A DNA stretch of 64,000 bases from Bacteroidota bacterium (lineage in GTDB: Bacteria; Bacteroidota; Ignavibacteria; UBA10030; UBA6906): assembly GCA_030835135.1 (NCBI GenBank), contig JAUQWO010000064.1:1-64000 (forward strand), given 5' to 3'. A program made the translations under genes and the position numbers. Of the stretch, positions 8,561-18,500 are shown in pieces. The notes below the pieces were generated by a model, which searched no databases, was not told the DNA's origin, and was given only the letters and a program-made list of their open reading frames with translations. Numbering within the stretch: the stretch's first letter is position 1; the number at the start of each line of letters is the position of its first letter.

Positions 8561-11500
8561 TTAGGGATCGAGTCGCCCCAACATTTTCCCACCCACAGAA
8601 ATGATCCAATAGAGGAGAGTACCGTCCTCTTTGTAGACCGCAACTGTGCTGCCGTCCGCCCCCCTGATGTATCGGGTCTTCCCTGAAGGGGTCTCCTTCC
8701 AGATGCGGTTCCCCTCCGCATCGTAGCGGTACTTCACAAGAGTTGAGTTCAGCGTTGCTTGCAGGGGGAGATTCCGGTAGTCGTAGCTCACGCTGGACAT
8801 TGCGCGGCCGGGGCTGCTTTCTGTCAGGAGATTGCCGTTGCCGTCATAGGAGTATGTTGACGTTGTCCCATCAGCCGCATCATAAATGCTATTTACCCTA
8901 TTGAGCGACGCATAGCTGTATGTGAAGTTATTGCGATAAGGGGTGCCGTCATCTCTGCGACTCAGCGAGCGGATATTGCCGTTCCGGTCATACGTCACCG
9001 TGTCAAGATCAAACGCTGCCGAGGCTGGCCACGAGCTCCCGTCCGTCGTGAGAGAATATCCGCAGTTAGCTCCGGTAAGGCGGTTCCCCCGATCGTACTT
9101 GTATGACCATCCCATGAGGGGAGCTGATTGCGAACCTGTCGAAAACGGAAGCGACGCCGAGTTGTACATCGCCCAGGAAATGTTGCCGTTGTACTGGGCT
9201 GCTGCGCCAAGGCCTGCTCCGGCATATCCGATCGAATCATAACCAATCACCATGCCGAAGCGGTCAGACGGGATGCCATTGCCGCCATCATGTCCAGGAT
9301 CTGACTGCACAGAGAAACTCTGATTATTGATCTTCCTTACCCAGTCTCGAACATTGTAAGTGAAGTCTACCCCCTGGGCCACCCCAAGCTGGAGACGCTT
9401 GACCTGCCCGGTTGCAGTGTATGCGTATTCAGCCTGAGTCACCGCTCCAACCCCGGTCGTGTCGATACCTGCGTCCACCCGGGAGAGGCGGCCGAGTTCG
9501 TCGTAGGAGTAGAAGAGAGAAAGCGCGTTTTCAGGCACAGCGCTGTCCACATAGTCCATCCTGACGGGATTCCCCTGAAGATCATACCTGTAGCTGATTC
9601 GAATGGGTTGGAACGCGGCAAGTTGTCGCTCGATCCATTCGACTCGGCCTTCTCTGTCGTAGGAGTACGTCGTCGTGCACGTTGCTTCACTCCCGCCGTA
9701 GGAGATCGAACGCGACAGCCTGCCGAGGATGTTATGCTGGCCCGTCAGGACTACGCCGTCATACGACATGACGGCGTGAATGCTATTAGTACCAGCTGTT
9801 GGGAATGTGACGGCGTCGGCGTTCGCCTGAGTGAAATCCGATGAGGGAGAATGTTCGCCAATCTCAATGAGACGGTTGAGCGCGTCGTATTTCCTGTATG
9901 TAAAGCGATTCGTTCCCTGGCTCGAATCCTTCGAAAAGCGTAGGTTCCCCACCTTGTCATAATAGTAACGGACGGTTCCCTCATCAGGCGACCACTTTTT
10001 CGTGAGCTTCCCAAGCAAGTCATAGGTGTACGTCGTACTGTCTCCCTCAGGACGGACAACGGAGAGGATTCGGCCGAGGGCATCAACCCTGAATCGCGTC
10101 TTCATGCGGAGCTTCGCTGAATCGACCCGAGAAAGTACGAGATTACCGCGATGATCACGGTACTCCTGACTCACATTCCCGTTCTCGTCACGAACGCTTG
10201 TTTTGAAGAGCGTGCCTACCGCGTAGCCGGTTGAATCAGCTGCTGTGTTCGTGCCGTAGCTCGTGGTAGCCGGATGCGTAGCGAATGCAGTCCCAGGAGC
10301 CCACACTGCGGACGGACGACCATTCGCGTCGTAAGAGTAACTTGTGTAGGGGCGCGATCCCGCGTCAACACCTATTGAGGTCTGGTAGGATGTGGACTGA
10401 GACTGGATATTGCCATCAGGCCCAGGGTAACTCGTACTCAAGAACGGCTTGTACTGTTTCTGAAGGTGCCAGAGCGGATCGTAGACGCTGTGATTGACGA
10501 TGTATGTTGATCCAAGCTTCGTCCGCGTCTGGAACGGCTGCCCCAAATCATCGGCATAAGTCCAGGACACGGTATAGTCCCCCGACTTTCGGTAGGTATA
10601 GGCGATCACATTCGGGAACCTAGGGCTGCCAGTATCATCATCAAGAGGATCGTCGTCGTACGAATACTGATTGACCAATACGGAGTCGCAGTTCCGAATC
10701 CCAGAGAGACGGGCGAAGGGTTCATATTCAAACCTCGCACTGCATCCGTTCTCATCGGCCATCCGGCTCACTTTCCCGAGCGGCTGGTATTCGAACGTCT
10801 TGGACAATGTGTAACCGGGTACGCTCCTCGACACCTCAGTGAGATATGCTTGATGGAAAGGCGGTAGAGTTGATGGATCCGGCGCTGGCGATTGGAACTC
10901 GTCGTCACCACCTCCAGTCCGTTGGACCACATTGGTTGTCCCACCAAAAGTATACAGCGCAACGGATCCGTTGGCATCTACGCTCCTCGTGACATTTGCA
11001 CGGTAATCATAGGTGTCAAAGCGCACACTTCGTACCTTGTCAAGAGAATCGGTCGAAGACCAGGACCGCCATTGCCAGATTTCCGACGGTAAGTAAACAT
11101 AGCGGGACGACTGCACGTTGACGAGTTGTTCAGCCCAGAGGATTCGTTGAAGGCTGAGGCACGTATTGTCCTCTTCTACTTTTGATTGATAGGGCTGACT
11201 TAACATCCATCGGTCTCGGAGTCCGGAGTAACCGGGTTGATCACTTGCGTAGCTCGTGGTCGTCTTCTTCCAAGTTGAGGGACCGCTTTCTCTCACCGAC
11301 TCCACGAGACCATTCTCATTGTACGTGTGTATCCGAGTTGTGCGCACACCATCTTTTACCGACACAATGGTGTCCGGCACACTCTCAGTTGATGTGTTTC
11401 GTACGAAGTGCCGTGGATTGTAGTAATTGTCGTACAGGTCGTTCATCGCATAGCGCACCCTGCTTCGGTATGAAGTGATTGTGCTGTCCATGGAATTCTG

Positions 11501-13384
11501 CACGACCTTCCACACCATTCCCCTTTCCCCCGCACGGGACACGACCATCGTTGATCCCCACGCTTGCCAGTCACCAATGCTCAAATCCGGTTTGCTTTCG
11601 TGAGGCTCAGCGCCGGGGCCGGAGTAGCTCGTCACATAGTGGGTTCTGGTTGTCGACCCGTCTGGCGCTGTCACAACCACCCACCTGTGCGCAAGTGGGG
11701 TTCCCCGAAACATTTGATAGTAATTGGGAGAAGAGACCGTGACAAGATGTCCACGGATTGACACAGGCATGTACGTCGAGCTATTCACTCTGCTGGGCCA
11801 GTCGAAGAGCGCGGGGCCGTACTCGTAAGTCCAGGTCCGGGTCTCGCCCAAGCTATTGAGTACGGACTTGCTGGCAAGGCGTGAGCGAGGCTGCATCCTG
11901 AATCCCCATCCTCGGCTTTCTGCACCCTGATACACAGATCCCTCCGGATCATAGGTCACAGTTGGGACAGGTGTGTAGGAATAGGCTATCTTCCCCCCAG
12001 TGGACAGAACGAGAGTATCGAGGTGCCACGCCGTGGCGTAATCGTTGAACCCATCAGAAAAGGAGTCGGTCCAATATCCCGGAAATTCGCCCCAATTTGG
12101 CTGAGCCGAATATGTTGTCAAATTTTCGAGACTTACCGCAGTAGCGGCCTTGTATTTGAATTCATATGGCGGCTGCCATTCACCATTAGAAGCCATTCGC
12201 CTAACCCTCTTCAGGGTAAGCTGGTTGTTGCAGCTTGTATCGTACTCCAAATGAACTGAGGCAAGCCAGACGTTAAATTTCTTATCAAAGAGTGTGATGG
12301 AATCTAGTCTGCATGATCTTTCAGCATTCCTCTCTGGTATGATAGAGACATAGAACAGCGCGTAGTGCGTTTCAGTAGCGAGCCTCGTTGGCCAGGACGA
12401 CCCATAGTCGGCGAACCCGTCATCACCGACGCCATTCTCTCCACTCGCCTTCCCAAAGTTGTTCTTCTCATTTGCACGCCTCGACCGATCAATCTGCACG
12501 TTATCCCACGCACGTTGGTAAGTGCGCGAGTTCGTTTGCGCCACGTAGTAGCGCTCATGATAAATTGAATCTGTTACGCCGTCGGGATGGACGACAAGAC
12601 CCAGATTCCAGCGATACGGATACGAAAACCATTGATAGCTCCACGGAGGGCTGTCTCCGCCATGAACACTAATGGTGTCAACCGAACCGCCAAAAGAGTA
12701 CTGAGTCCCGTCCTCAGTCCAGACATTGAAAGCGTCATACTGCTGATTCATTGCGAACGATGCTTCAATCTTCCAGGGTTTGTACTGGATCGGATGGAAT
12801 TGAGAGGCGCTGACAAGTACGCTGTCGGCAGAGTAGTTCGACGAAAACGGAAGCATTTCCAGACCGGAACCAGTTATGTTCAATCTATACAGATCTGCCT
12901 GGTCGAACGAATCGATCTCAGTCGTGGCTGCGTTCTTGGTGTGCATCCCGAAAAGGCGGCCTTCCCGCTCTCCACGTTCGACGGAATGGATGTTTTCACC
13001 GAGTTCGCCACTTGCCATTCCATACCGTTGATCGTCGGTCCTGCCTCTAACCGTCCGTTCGACATAGCCAAGGTCGAACTCCCATCCAAGACCCACCCAA
13101 CTCGCCCGTTGACGTTGAGTAATGTTGCTATTGTAGTGAAGCACCAGCGGCCAATCGTGGCCGAGCCGATTGGGAACCGTGAGAAGCGGGATTTCTATGT
13201 TCAAGTCACCCGAGGACGTGACTTCTGATGACGTGGCCAGGTTGTCAACGCGATATGCTTCGTATGTTGGACGCAACGGATTGGCTGGTTGCTGGTAAGT
13301 CTGACCAGACAACTCCTCACCCAAGCATAGAAGCACAAGGGCGCCGAATAGAAGGAGTGCGCGTAATACACTATGAGCTACCAT
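8561..13384 (-). CDS. Rhs/YD-repeat shell protein lacking the C-terminal core
   Basis: I start this gene at the ATG at 13384, where AGAGGCG lies just upstream and the first residues (MVAHSVLRALLLFGALVLLC) form a signal peptide; the longer frame to 13477 adds an unlikely leader. The 1607-residue product begins with an SpvB/TcaC-like region (SGDLNIEIPLLTVPNRLGHDWPLVLHYN) and continues into many YD repeats (for example TYTYDLLGKLTKKWSPDEG, YSYDGNGNLLTESSPG, YRYDAEGNRIWKE). It stops at SVGGKMLGRLDP, exactly where other Rhs proteins continue into DHLGTVR and the conserved core. The shell would be exported and build the hollow YD-repeat cocoon. The core is supplied by the gene at 3757-7074. Confidence 0.88.
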   Translation of the reverse strand: MVAHSVLRALLLFGALVLLCLGEELSGQTYQQPANPLRPTYEAYRVDNLATSSEVTSSGDLNIEIPLLTVPNRLGHDWPLVLHYNSNITQRQRASWVGLGWEFDLGYVERTVRGRTDDQRYGMASGELGENIHSVERGEREGRLFGMHTKNAATTEIDSFDQADLYRLNITGSGLEMLPFSSNYSADSVLVSASQFHPIQYKPWKIEASFAMNQQYDAFNVWTEDGTQYSFGGSVDTISVHGGDSPPWSYQWFSYPYRWNLGLVVHPDGVTDSIYHERYYVAQTNSRTYQRAWDNVQIDRSRRANEKNNFGKASGENGVGDDGFADYGSSWPTRLATETHYALFYVSIIPERNAERSCRLDSITLFDKKFNVWLASVHLEYDTSCNNQLTLKRVRRMASNGEWQPPYEFKYKAATAVSLENLTTYSAQPNWGEFPGYWTDSFSDGFNDYATAWHLDTLVLSTGGKIAYSYTPVPTVTYDPEGSVYQGAESRGWGFRMQPRSRLASKSVLNSLGETRTWTYEYGPALFDWPSRVNSSTYMPVSIRGHLVTVSSPNYYQMFRGTPLAHRWVVVTAPDGSTTRTHYVTSYSGPGAEPHESKPDLSIGDWQAWGSTMVVSRAGERGMVWKVVQNSMDSTITSYRSRVRYAMNDLYDNYYNPRHFVRNTSTESVPDTIVSVKDGVRTTRIHTYNENGLVESVRESGPSTWKKTTTSYASDQPGYSGLRDRWMLSQPYQSKVEEDNTCLSLQRILWAEQLVNVQSSRYVYLPSEIWQWRSWSSTDSLDKVRSVRFDTYDYRANVTRSVDANGSVALYTFGGTTNVVQRTGGGDDEFQSPAPDPSTLPPFHQAYLTEVSRSVPGYTLSKTFEYQPLGKVSRMADENGCSARFEYEPFARLSGIRNCDSVLVNQYSYDDDPLDDDTGSPRFPNVIAYTYRKSGDYTVSWTYADDLGQPFQTRTKLGSTYIVNHSVYDPLWHLQKQYKPFLSTSYPGPDGNIQSQSTSYQTSIGVDAGSRPYTSYSYDANGRPSAVWAPGTAFATHPATTSYGTNTAADSTGYAVGTLFKTSVRDENGNVSQEYRDHRGNLVLSRVDSAKLRMKTRFRVDALGRILSVVRPEGDSTTYTYDLLGKLTKKWSPDEGTVRYYYDKVGNLRFSKDSSQGTNRFTYRKYDALNRLIEIGEHSPSSDFTQANADAVTFPTAGTNSIHAVMSYDGVVLTGQHNILGRLSRSISYGGSEATCTTTYSYDREGRVEWIERQLAAFQPIRISYRYDLQGNPVRMDYVDSAVPENALSLFYSYDELGRLSRVDAGIDTTGVGAVTQAEYAYTATGQVKRLQLGVAQGVDFTYNVRDWVRKINNQSFSVQSDPGHDGGNGIPSDRFGMVIGYDSIGYAGAGLGAAAQYNGNISWAMYNSASLPFSTGSQSAPLMGWSYKYDRGNRLTGANCGYSLTTDGSSWPASAAFDLDTVTYDRNGNIRSLSRRDDGTPYRNNFTYSYASLNRVNSIYDAADGTTSTYSYDGNGNLLTESSPGRAMSSVSYDYRNLPLQATLNSTLVKYRYDAEGNRIWKETPSGKTRYIRGADGSTVAVYKEDGTLLYWIISVGGKMLGRLDP

Positions 13385-13466
13385 GGTTCGCCTCTTTAGA
13401 TTTGACAATTGCACGGATGAAGTAACACAGTCCTGAAATGCATCGCTGTTGGTCAGACAATTGGTG

Positions 13467-14921
13467 CTAGGTTTCACGGCACACCTCTTCGGGCGTCGTC
13501 ATCCCTTTCTCGGCCAAGCGCATGGCGGACTCTCGGAGCGAGTTGAATCCGGCTTCCCTAGCCTCCGTTACCAGGGTCTCCGCTCCAACGTTTGCGGAGA
13601 TCATGCCTGCGAGGCGATCTCCAACTTCCAGAAGCTCGTATACGGCTGTTCGCCCCAGGTAGCCGGTCCCTCGACAATGAGAGCAGCCTCTCCCGCGTCG
13701 AAGCCGGGATTTGCGGATTTGCTGAACGATGGAAGCTTGTCCCTCCCCTCCCGGATCAGCTTCAGCACACTCCGCGCAGATCCTCCGGAGCAGCCTCTGC
13801 GCGAGGATCATTTTAGCTGAAGCAGCGACAAGGAATGGTTCAACACCCATGTCGATAAGCCGTGTGATCGCCGACGGCGCATCGTTGGTATGGAGAGTTG
13901 AGAGTACCAGATGCCCTGTGAGCGCGGCCCGAATGGCTATCTCTGCAGTCTCACCATCTCTGATCTCGCCCACCATCACTATGTTGGGATCCTGCCGGAG
14001 AATCGAGCGAAGAGCCGCGGCAAACGTGAGCCCGATGTCGGCCCGGACGTGCGTCTGGTTGATCCCGGGAAGGTTGTATTCGATCGGGTCCTCGATCGTG
14101 GTGATGTTCACTCCAGGATGATTGAGGTAGTTGAGTGCTGCATAGAGAGTTGTGGTCTTCCCGCTTCCCGTCGGACCTGTCACGAGGATCATGCCATGCG
14201 GGAGCTTGAGAGCCTTCTTGAACGAGACGAGGTCAGCATCCTCAAAGCCCAGCCGCGAGAGGTCTAGCTGAAGGCGCGACTTATCAAGGATGCGAAGCAC
14301 GACCTTCTCGCCAAAATCCGTAGGGAGTGTAGAGACGCGGATATCGATCGTCCTCCCCTCCTCGCGGACGCGTATGCGTCCGTCCTGGGGACGCCGTTTC
14401 TCGGCAATATCCAGATCGGCCATGATCTTGAGGCGAGAGATAAGCGTGCGGCCTTGAGAAACTCCAGGCTGAGACACCTCTCTCAGGACGCCATCGAGCC
14501 GGTAGCGGATGCGGACAAAGGTCTCATACGGCTCGACGTGTATGTCACTTGCTCCCATCTTTACAGCATCTGCAATCAGAGCACTTGCAAGAGAGACGGC
14601 TGATCCTTCGGAGTTGATTGAAGCCGCATGGGACGAAGGGTGTCCATCCCCCGCGTGCAAATTGGGCGTCTCGGTACCTCCCTGGTATGCGCGGGCGATC
14701 GCACCTTCCAGCTCGGCCTTTGTCCGCGGCGAACACCTGACCCTGCGCCCGGTCACAAATTCCAGGTCGCGCAGCGCGCTCTCCTCCATCCCTTCTGGGA
14801 CGGCGCAGATCAAGACTCCATCCTCAAGGGCAACGGGAAGGACAGGAATCTTCAGTGCCAATGCTTTCGGGATGAGCGAGAGCACCGCCTGTGTGGGTTC
14901 TATGGGATCAGTGTCAACCAT
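13467..14921 (-). CDS. GspE/PilB-type secretion or pilus ATPase
   Basis: Cytoplasmic hexameric ATPase that drives type II secretion or pilus extension. The 484-residue product has a short N-terminal domain, then the GspE core: DIHVEP (about 122), Walker A GPTGSGKT (about 247), an Asp box (TIEDPIEY), Walker B with NIVMVGEIRDGETAEIA, and the His box TGHLVLSTLHTNDA. A tetracysteine zinc site (CAECAEAD ... CSHCRGTG) sits near the end, as in GspE and PilB. The start overlaps the prepilin peptidase stop by 22 bases. No GspF-like platform gene is visible next to it; the following gene, 82 bases away, is the Rhs shell. Confidence 0.93.
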   Translation of the reverse strand: MVDTDPIEPTQAVLSLIPKALALKIPVLPVALEDGVLICAVPEGMEESALRDLEFVTGRRVRCSPRTKAELEGAIARAYQGGTETPNLHAGDGHPSSHAASINSEGSAVSLASALIADAVKMGASDIHVEPYETFVRIRYRLDGVLREVSQPGVSQGRTLISRLKIMADLDIAEKRRPQDGRIRVREEGRTIDIRVSTLPTDFGEKVVLRILDKSRLQLDLSRLGFEDADLVSFKKALKLPHGMILVTGPTGSGKTTTLYAALNYLNHPGVNITTIEDPIEYNLPGINQTHVRADIGLTFAAALRSILRQDPNIVMVGEIRDGETAEIAIRAALTGHLVLSTLHTNDAPSAITRLIDMGVEPFLVAASAKMILAQRLLRRICAECAEADPGGEGQASIVQQIRKSRLRRGRGCSHCRGTGYLGRTAVYELLEVGDRLAGMISANVGAETLVTEAREAGFNSLRESAMRLAEKGMTTPEEVCRET

Positions 14922-15496
14922 TGGTCGAAAGAAATTGGCGCAACCTCCTTCCAGAGCATGAGAACGAGCGATGTGGCGGAGAGGAATGATCCAAAGGGAA
15001 TCGCATCCTGTCCGGCAATGTGAAGAATGCCTGAATCGGTAAGGGGAACGGGAATGGTGTGCTGGAAACGCCTTACGACGGCAAAGAGCAAAGCAGCGTC
15101 TGCTGCAGTCCAGAGTGCTGCCATGAACAGAACGGCGCCCGTGTGAAATGCGATGAACCCCGCGAGCTTTACATCTCCGAGTCCCAGCGCTTGTCGGCTT
15201 ACGAAGATGCTTGCAGCTTTCCCCACCAGGTACAGACCAACAAGCACGCCTCCTGATGCTAGAAGCCGACTTCCAAGCTCAGCAGGCACAAGTATTCCTG
15301 CCGCAAGGAGCGAAGCGAGGCTGCCTGTGATGAGGATCCTGTTCGGAATCAGGAAGAATTCACAATCGGTCCAGATGAGGGGGATGAGCGTGCAGGCGAG
15401 AATGAGGCAAAGCACTGCACCCGCATCCCAAGTCGTTGTGATGGAGAGGATCACAAAGCACGCAGCAGTCGTAAGCTCGATTATCGAGTAGTGCAA
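14900..15496 (-). CDS. Prepilin peptidase, 5'-truncated
   Basis: Membrane aspartic protease that cleaves and may methylate prepilins. The visible 198 codons (TTG at 15496) contain several membrane segments and the two active-site aspartates in context (IWTDCEFFLIPNR and ALGLGDVKLAG). The same frame stays open upstream to about 15588 and reads CRTCGAKIPLHYSIIEL, the second CxxC pair and family signature of prepilin peptidases. No usable start codon exists there, and the N-terminal part with the first CxxC is absent. The gene therefore appears cut near 15.52-15.56 kb rather than being a genuinely short peptidase; TTG at 15496 is only the best remaining start. Confidence 0.8.
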   Translation of the reverse strand: MHYSIIELTTAACFVILSITTTWDAGAVLCLILACTLIPLIWTDCEFFLIPNRILITGSLASLLAAGILVPAELGSRLLASGGVLVGLYLVGKAASIFVSRQALGLGDVKLAGFIAFHTGAVLFMAALWTAADAALLFAVVRRFQHTIPVPLTDSGILHIAGQDAIPFGSFLSATSLVLMLWKEVAPISFDQWLTLIP

Positions 15497-15560
15497 GGGA
15501 ATCTTGGCTCCGCATGTGCGGCAACGCCAGTGTGATAGCGCCGGCCCAGGCCTACATGCA
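15497..15560. other. Junction where two head-to-head genes are both truncated
   Basis: On the minus strand this stretch still encodes CRTCGAKIPL of prepilin peptidase. On the plus strand the same bases form the first ~15 codons of the giant Rhs frame (MCGNASVIAPAQAY...), which have no signal peptide and match nothing, while authentic-looking Rhs sequence starts around QNVYEAKHLDTLSVRQ. Both genes lose their 5' ends here. That points to a deletion, inversion or recombination end point, or an assembly join, within a few tens of bases. Confidence 0.6.
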
Positions 15561-18500
15561 GAATGTATACGAAGCGAAACACCTCGACACGCTCAGTGTC
15601 AGACAAAACGGACAGATCGTCAAGAGAATCGTGCTGCGCTCTTTCACATCGCAGGACGTCCTCTCTATCGGCGCCAAGAAGCGCTACCTTGCGAGCGTCC
15701 ACGTCTATGACCGGAACAGCGTTCGGATGTTGATCTCAAAGTATGACTATTGCGGGATTGGCGCGGAGGCCGCAGGTCTCAACCCCGGAGCAGTGCGTAG
15801 GATCACCTACCGATCGGGCGGATACACTGAATACACATACAAATCTCAGCCACTGACGCGTGATACGCTGAGCGCAGTGAGGACCATCCCCTCAACCATC
15901 CCGGGAAATCCGGGCACCACAGCGCCGAGTCCCACGGGAGTGGCTGGAACGGACTTCTACATTGTATCGCAGTCTCTGTACCGCTTCTACCGTTTTGACG
16001 GCGCCAAGGATACTCTTCGGCCGATGGAAGTCTACCGGCGGGGCGTTACCGGATGGTACCGGGATACGTCCTTCCCTTACGATTCGACGACATTCTGTCA
16101 GGTTGGAAGTGATGTCGTAGTAGGGTTTTTCAAAGACCGGTGGAAGGTCGTGCGGCGCTCTGGTGAAGGGTGGTCGATATATGATATCGACTCCGCATTT
16201 GTCGCAGACAGTGTTAGCTACAATACCAACGCTGTCAAACGCCGTGGGCCTGTGGGTTTCGGATCCACGTATTTCGTTTTCAAATACAACTGGACCCTTG
16301 ACTCCCCAGGGGACTTCAGCTACTCCATTGCTGCGGTGCACATTACTGAGAAGGGTCTGAAAGTACGGGCTCTGGGCTCAGGATTTCACGAAACAAACTT
16401 CTCGGCTATCGATAACACCGTCTATGTCGCGCCTCTGAGGGCCGATTGCGGGGAGAACTTTTTCGTTCTGACCAGTAGGGCGGCCGGGGAGATCTGCACG
16501 GCGCCGATGATGGCTTCATTCTACAAGTTCAGAAACGGTTCGTGGAGTCTATTCGATCAGCGTCAGATGGGAGACGCAAACCCCTTTCCCCCTTCCGATG
16601 GGCTGTTTTTTGCCACGAATGTCCCCACTCACCGAATTGGAAAGAACTTCGTTGTCAGCACAGCTCCTAAAGAGTATTACAGCGATAGCATTTATGTATT
16701 TCAGCACACTGCCGCATATCTCAAGAAAATTGACTCTCTCAGGTCTCCCTTCGGTGCAAGCACTCAGATTTCCGTCGGGGATTTCTACTACACCTATGCG
16801 GTCGGCGGAGCCCAGGGCTCATCACCAGTGTTGAGAACTTGGACCGGACAGGGATGGGAACAAACGTACCTCAGCGCGGCATTTCCGGGTGATAATACTT
16901 CGTTGGCCTCAACGACGATCTTTTCAAACGGCCGCAAGCTTGCATTTACGGGCAAGACCTCTACCGACACGACTGCTCACGTGTTTGCCATCACACACAA
17001 TGGCACCTCCTGGTCTTCACCGCGACACAACATCTTGAACGGGGTGTGGGATTTCTTCCGGGCATCGCCATTCGGTGAAAATGGATTTCTGCTTGAAGAC
17101 CATAGTGGACCGCTTTCCATGCTGTGCCATCTTCGGGCAATCTCGTTTGATGGGGACAGCCTGCGCTCAGCACCAGTGATTCCGCTCCTTAAAACGAACA
17201 GCGACATGACCAGCTCGTGGTATTGGCAACCAGGAAGGAACTTCGTCGCATCCTTCAGAATGTGGAACAAGGCCATCGGGACGGTAGACACCAATCAGGT
17301 TCTGACCCAGTGCATGGATAGTCTTGGTAGGCCCTCGTTTGCGCAAACCGGCTACGACATCGTCATCGATCGAAAGACAACCGTCTCCGGTATGGGTGAC
17401 AGTATCGTGACCACATTTGCTTTCGAGAACGGCATCTTTGATGACCAGGTAAGCGGAGGCAAATACAACAAGGTCACCGTGACGCATCCAGGTGCAACTG
17501 GCAAGACGGTGAGCTATTTCTACAATGACCTAGGCTCTGCTTGGTCGGAAGAGTTCTACGCTGGGAGGAATGTTCCTGTCCTGGATGGCACATCCTACAG
17601 AGTGAGGGAGTACAACAACTCCAATTCGCTTGTCCGCGAGACGGTGCAGTTCACCTCTGCCGACCCGGTCGACTCCGTGCGCGGTGTGTATTTCACGGCG
17701 CTCCTTCGCGACTCCGTCGTCACCGATAGCATTCCGCGCTTCACGACCTATGAATACGGCAATACGGCTCACCGTCAGGTCACACGCATCAACGAGACCA
17801 ACAGCGATGGCACCCAGCGCGTCACCCGGATGAAGTATCCTCTGGACTATTCAACAACAAGCGGATCGTCAACAAGCGCCACGGTCCGAATGTTGGACTC
17901 TATGAAGAATGTCACCCATATGGTGAACCCAGTCATCGAGCGATGGGTATTCTCCAAGACAGCCACCGATTCCTCATCTGTGCTCTCGGCCGCTCTGACG
18001 ACCTACCGCCGTATCGGGGCAAACCAGGTACTTCCCCTCCAGTCCTTCCGACTCCGAGACAGCGCAGTCGTGAACTTCGCGGCCTCGTATACCCAGAATG
18101 ATTCCTTCAAGTGTGACGCGCGCTATGTGCCCGATGCGACGTATGATCTGTACACCGCACTGGGCAACCCCGTGCAGGTGCGTAATGGAAACGGCATCGC
18201 TTCGTCCACGATCTGGGGATACTCGAGTGCACTGCCAGTGGCTTCAACAGTGAATGCCCGCACATCGCAGACAAGCGTGGGAGGCGAATGCAGCTACGTC
18301 GGCTTCGAAAGCGGGACAACGACCCCCGCGCTCGCCTCTGATGAAGACTACTGGTCTCTCTACGGGACGAATGGTTACAATGTGCCAAGTACCGATGCAC
18401 ATACGGGGCTGTACAGCCAGAAGCTTCCGGGCTATTCCTCAAGCCCGGCCACCTCACCTGCGCCGCGCTTTGGGCCCACACGCGATTTCTGCCCCCCAGA

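Noticed and set aside
13385-13477. Upstream extension of the Rhs shell gene to 13477
   Set aside because: The leader has no signal peptide start, while the ATG at 13384 has both a ribosome site and a signal peptide.
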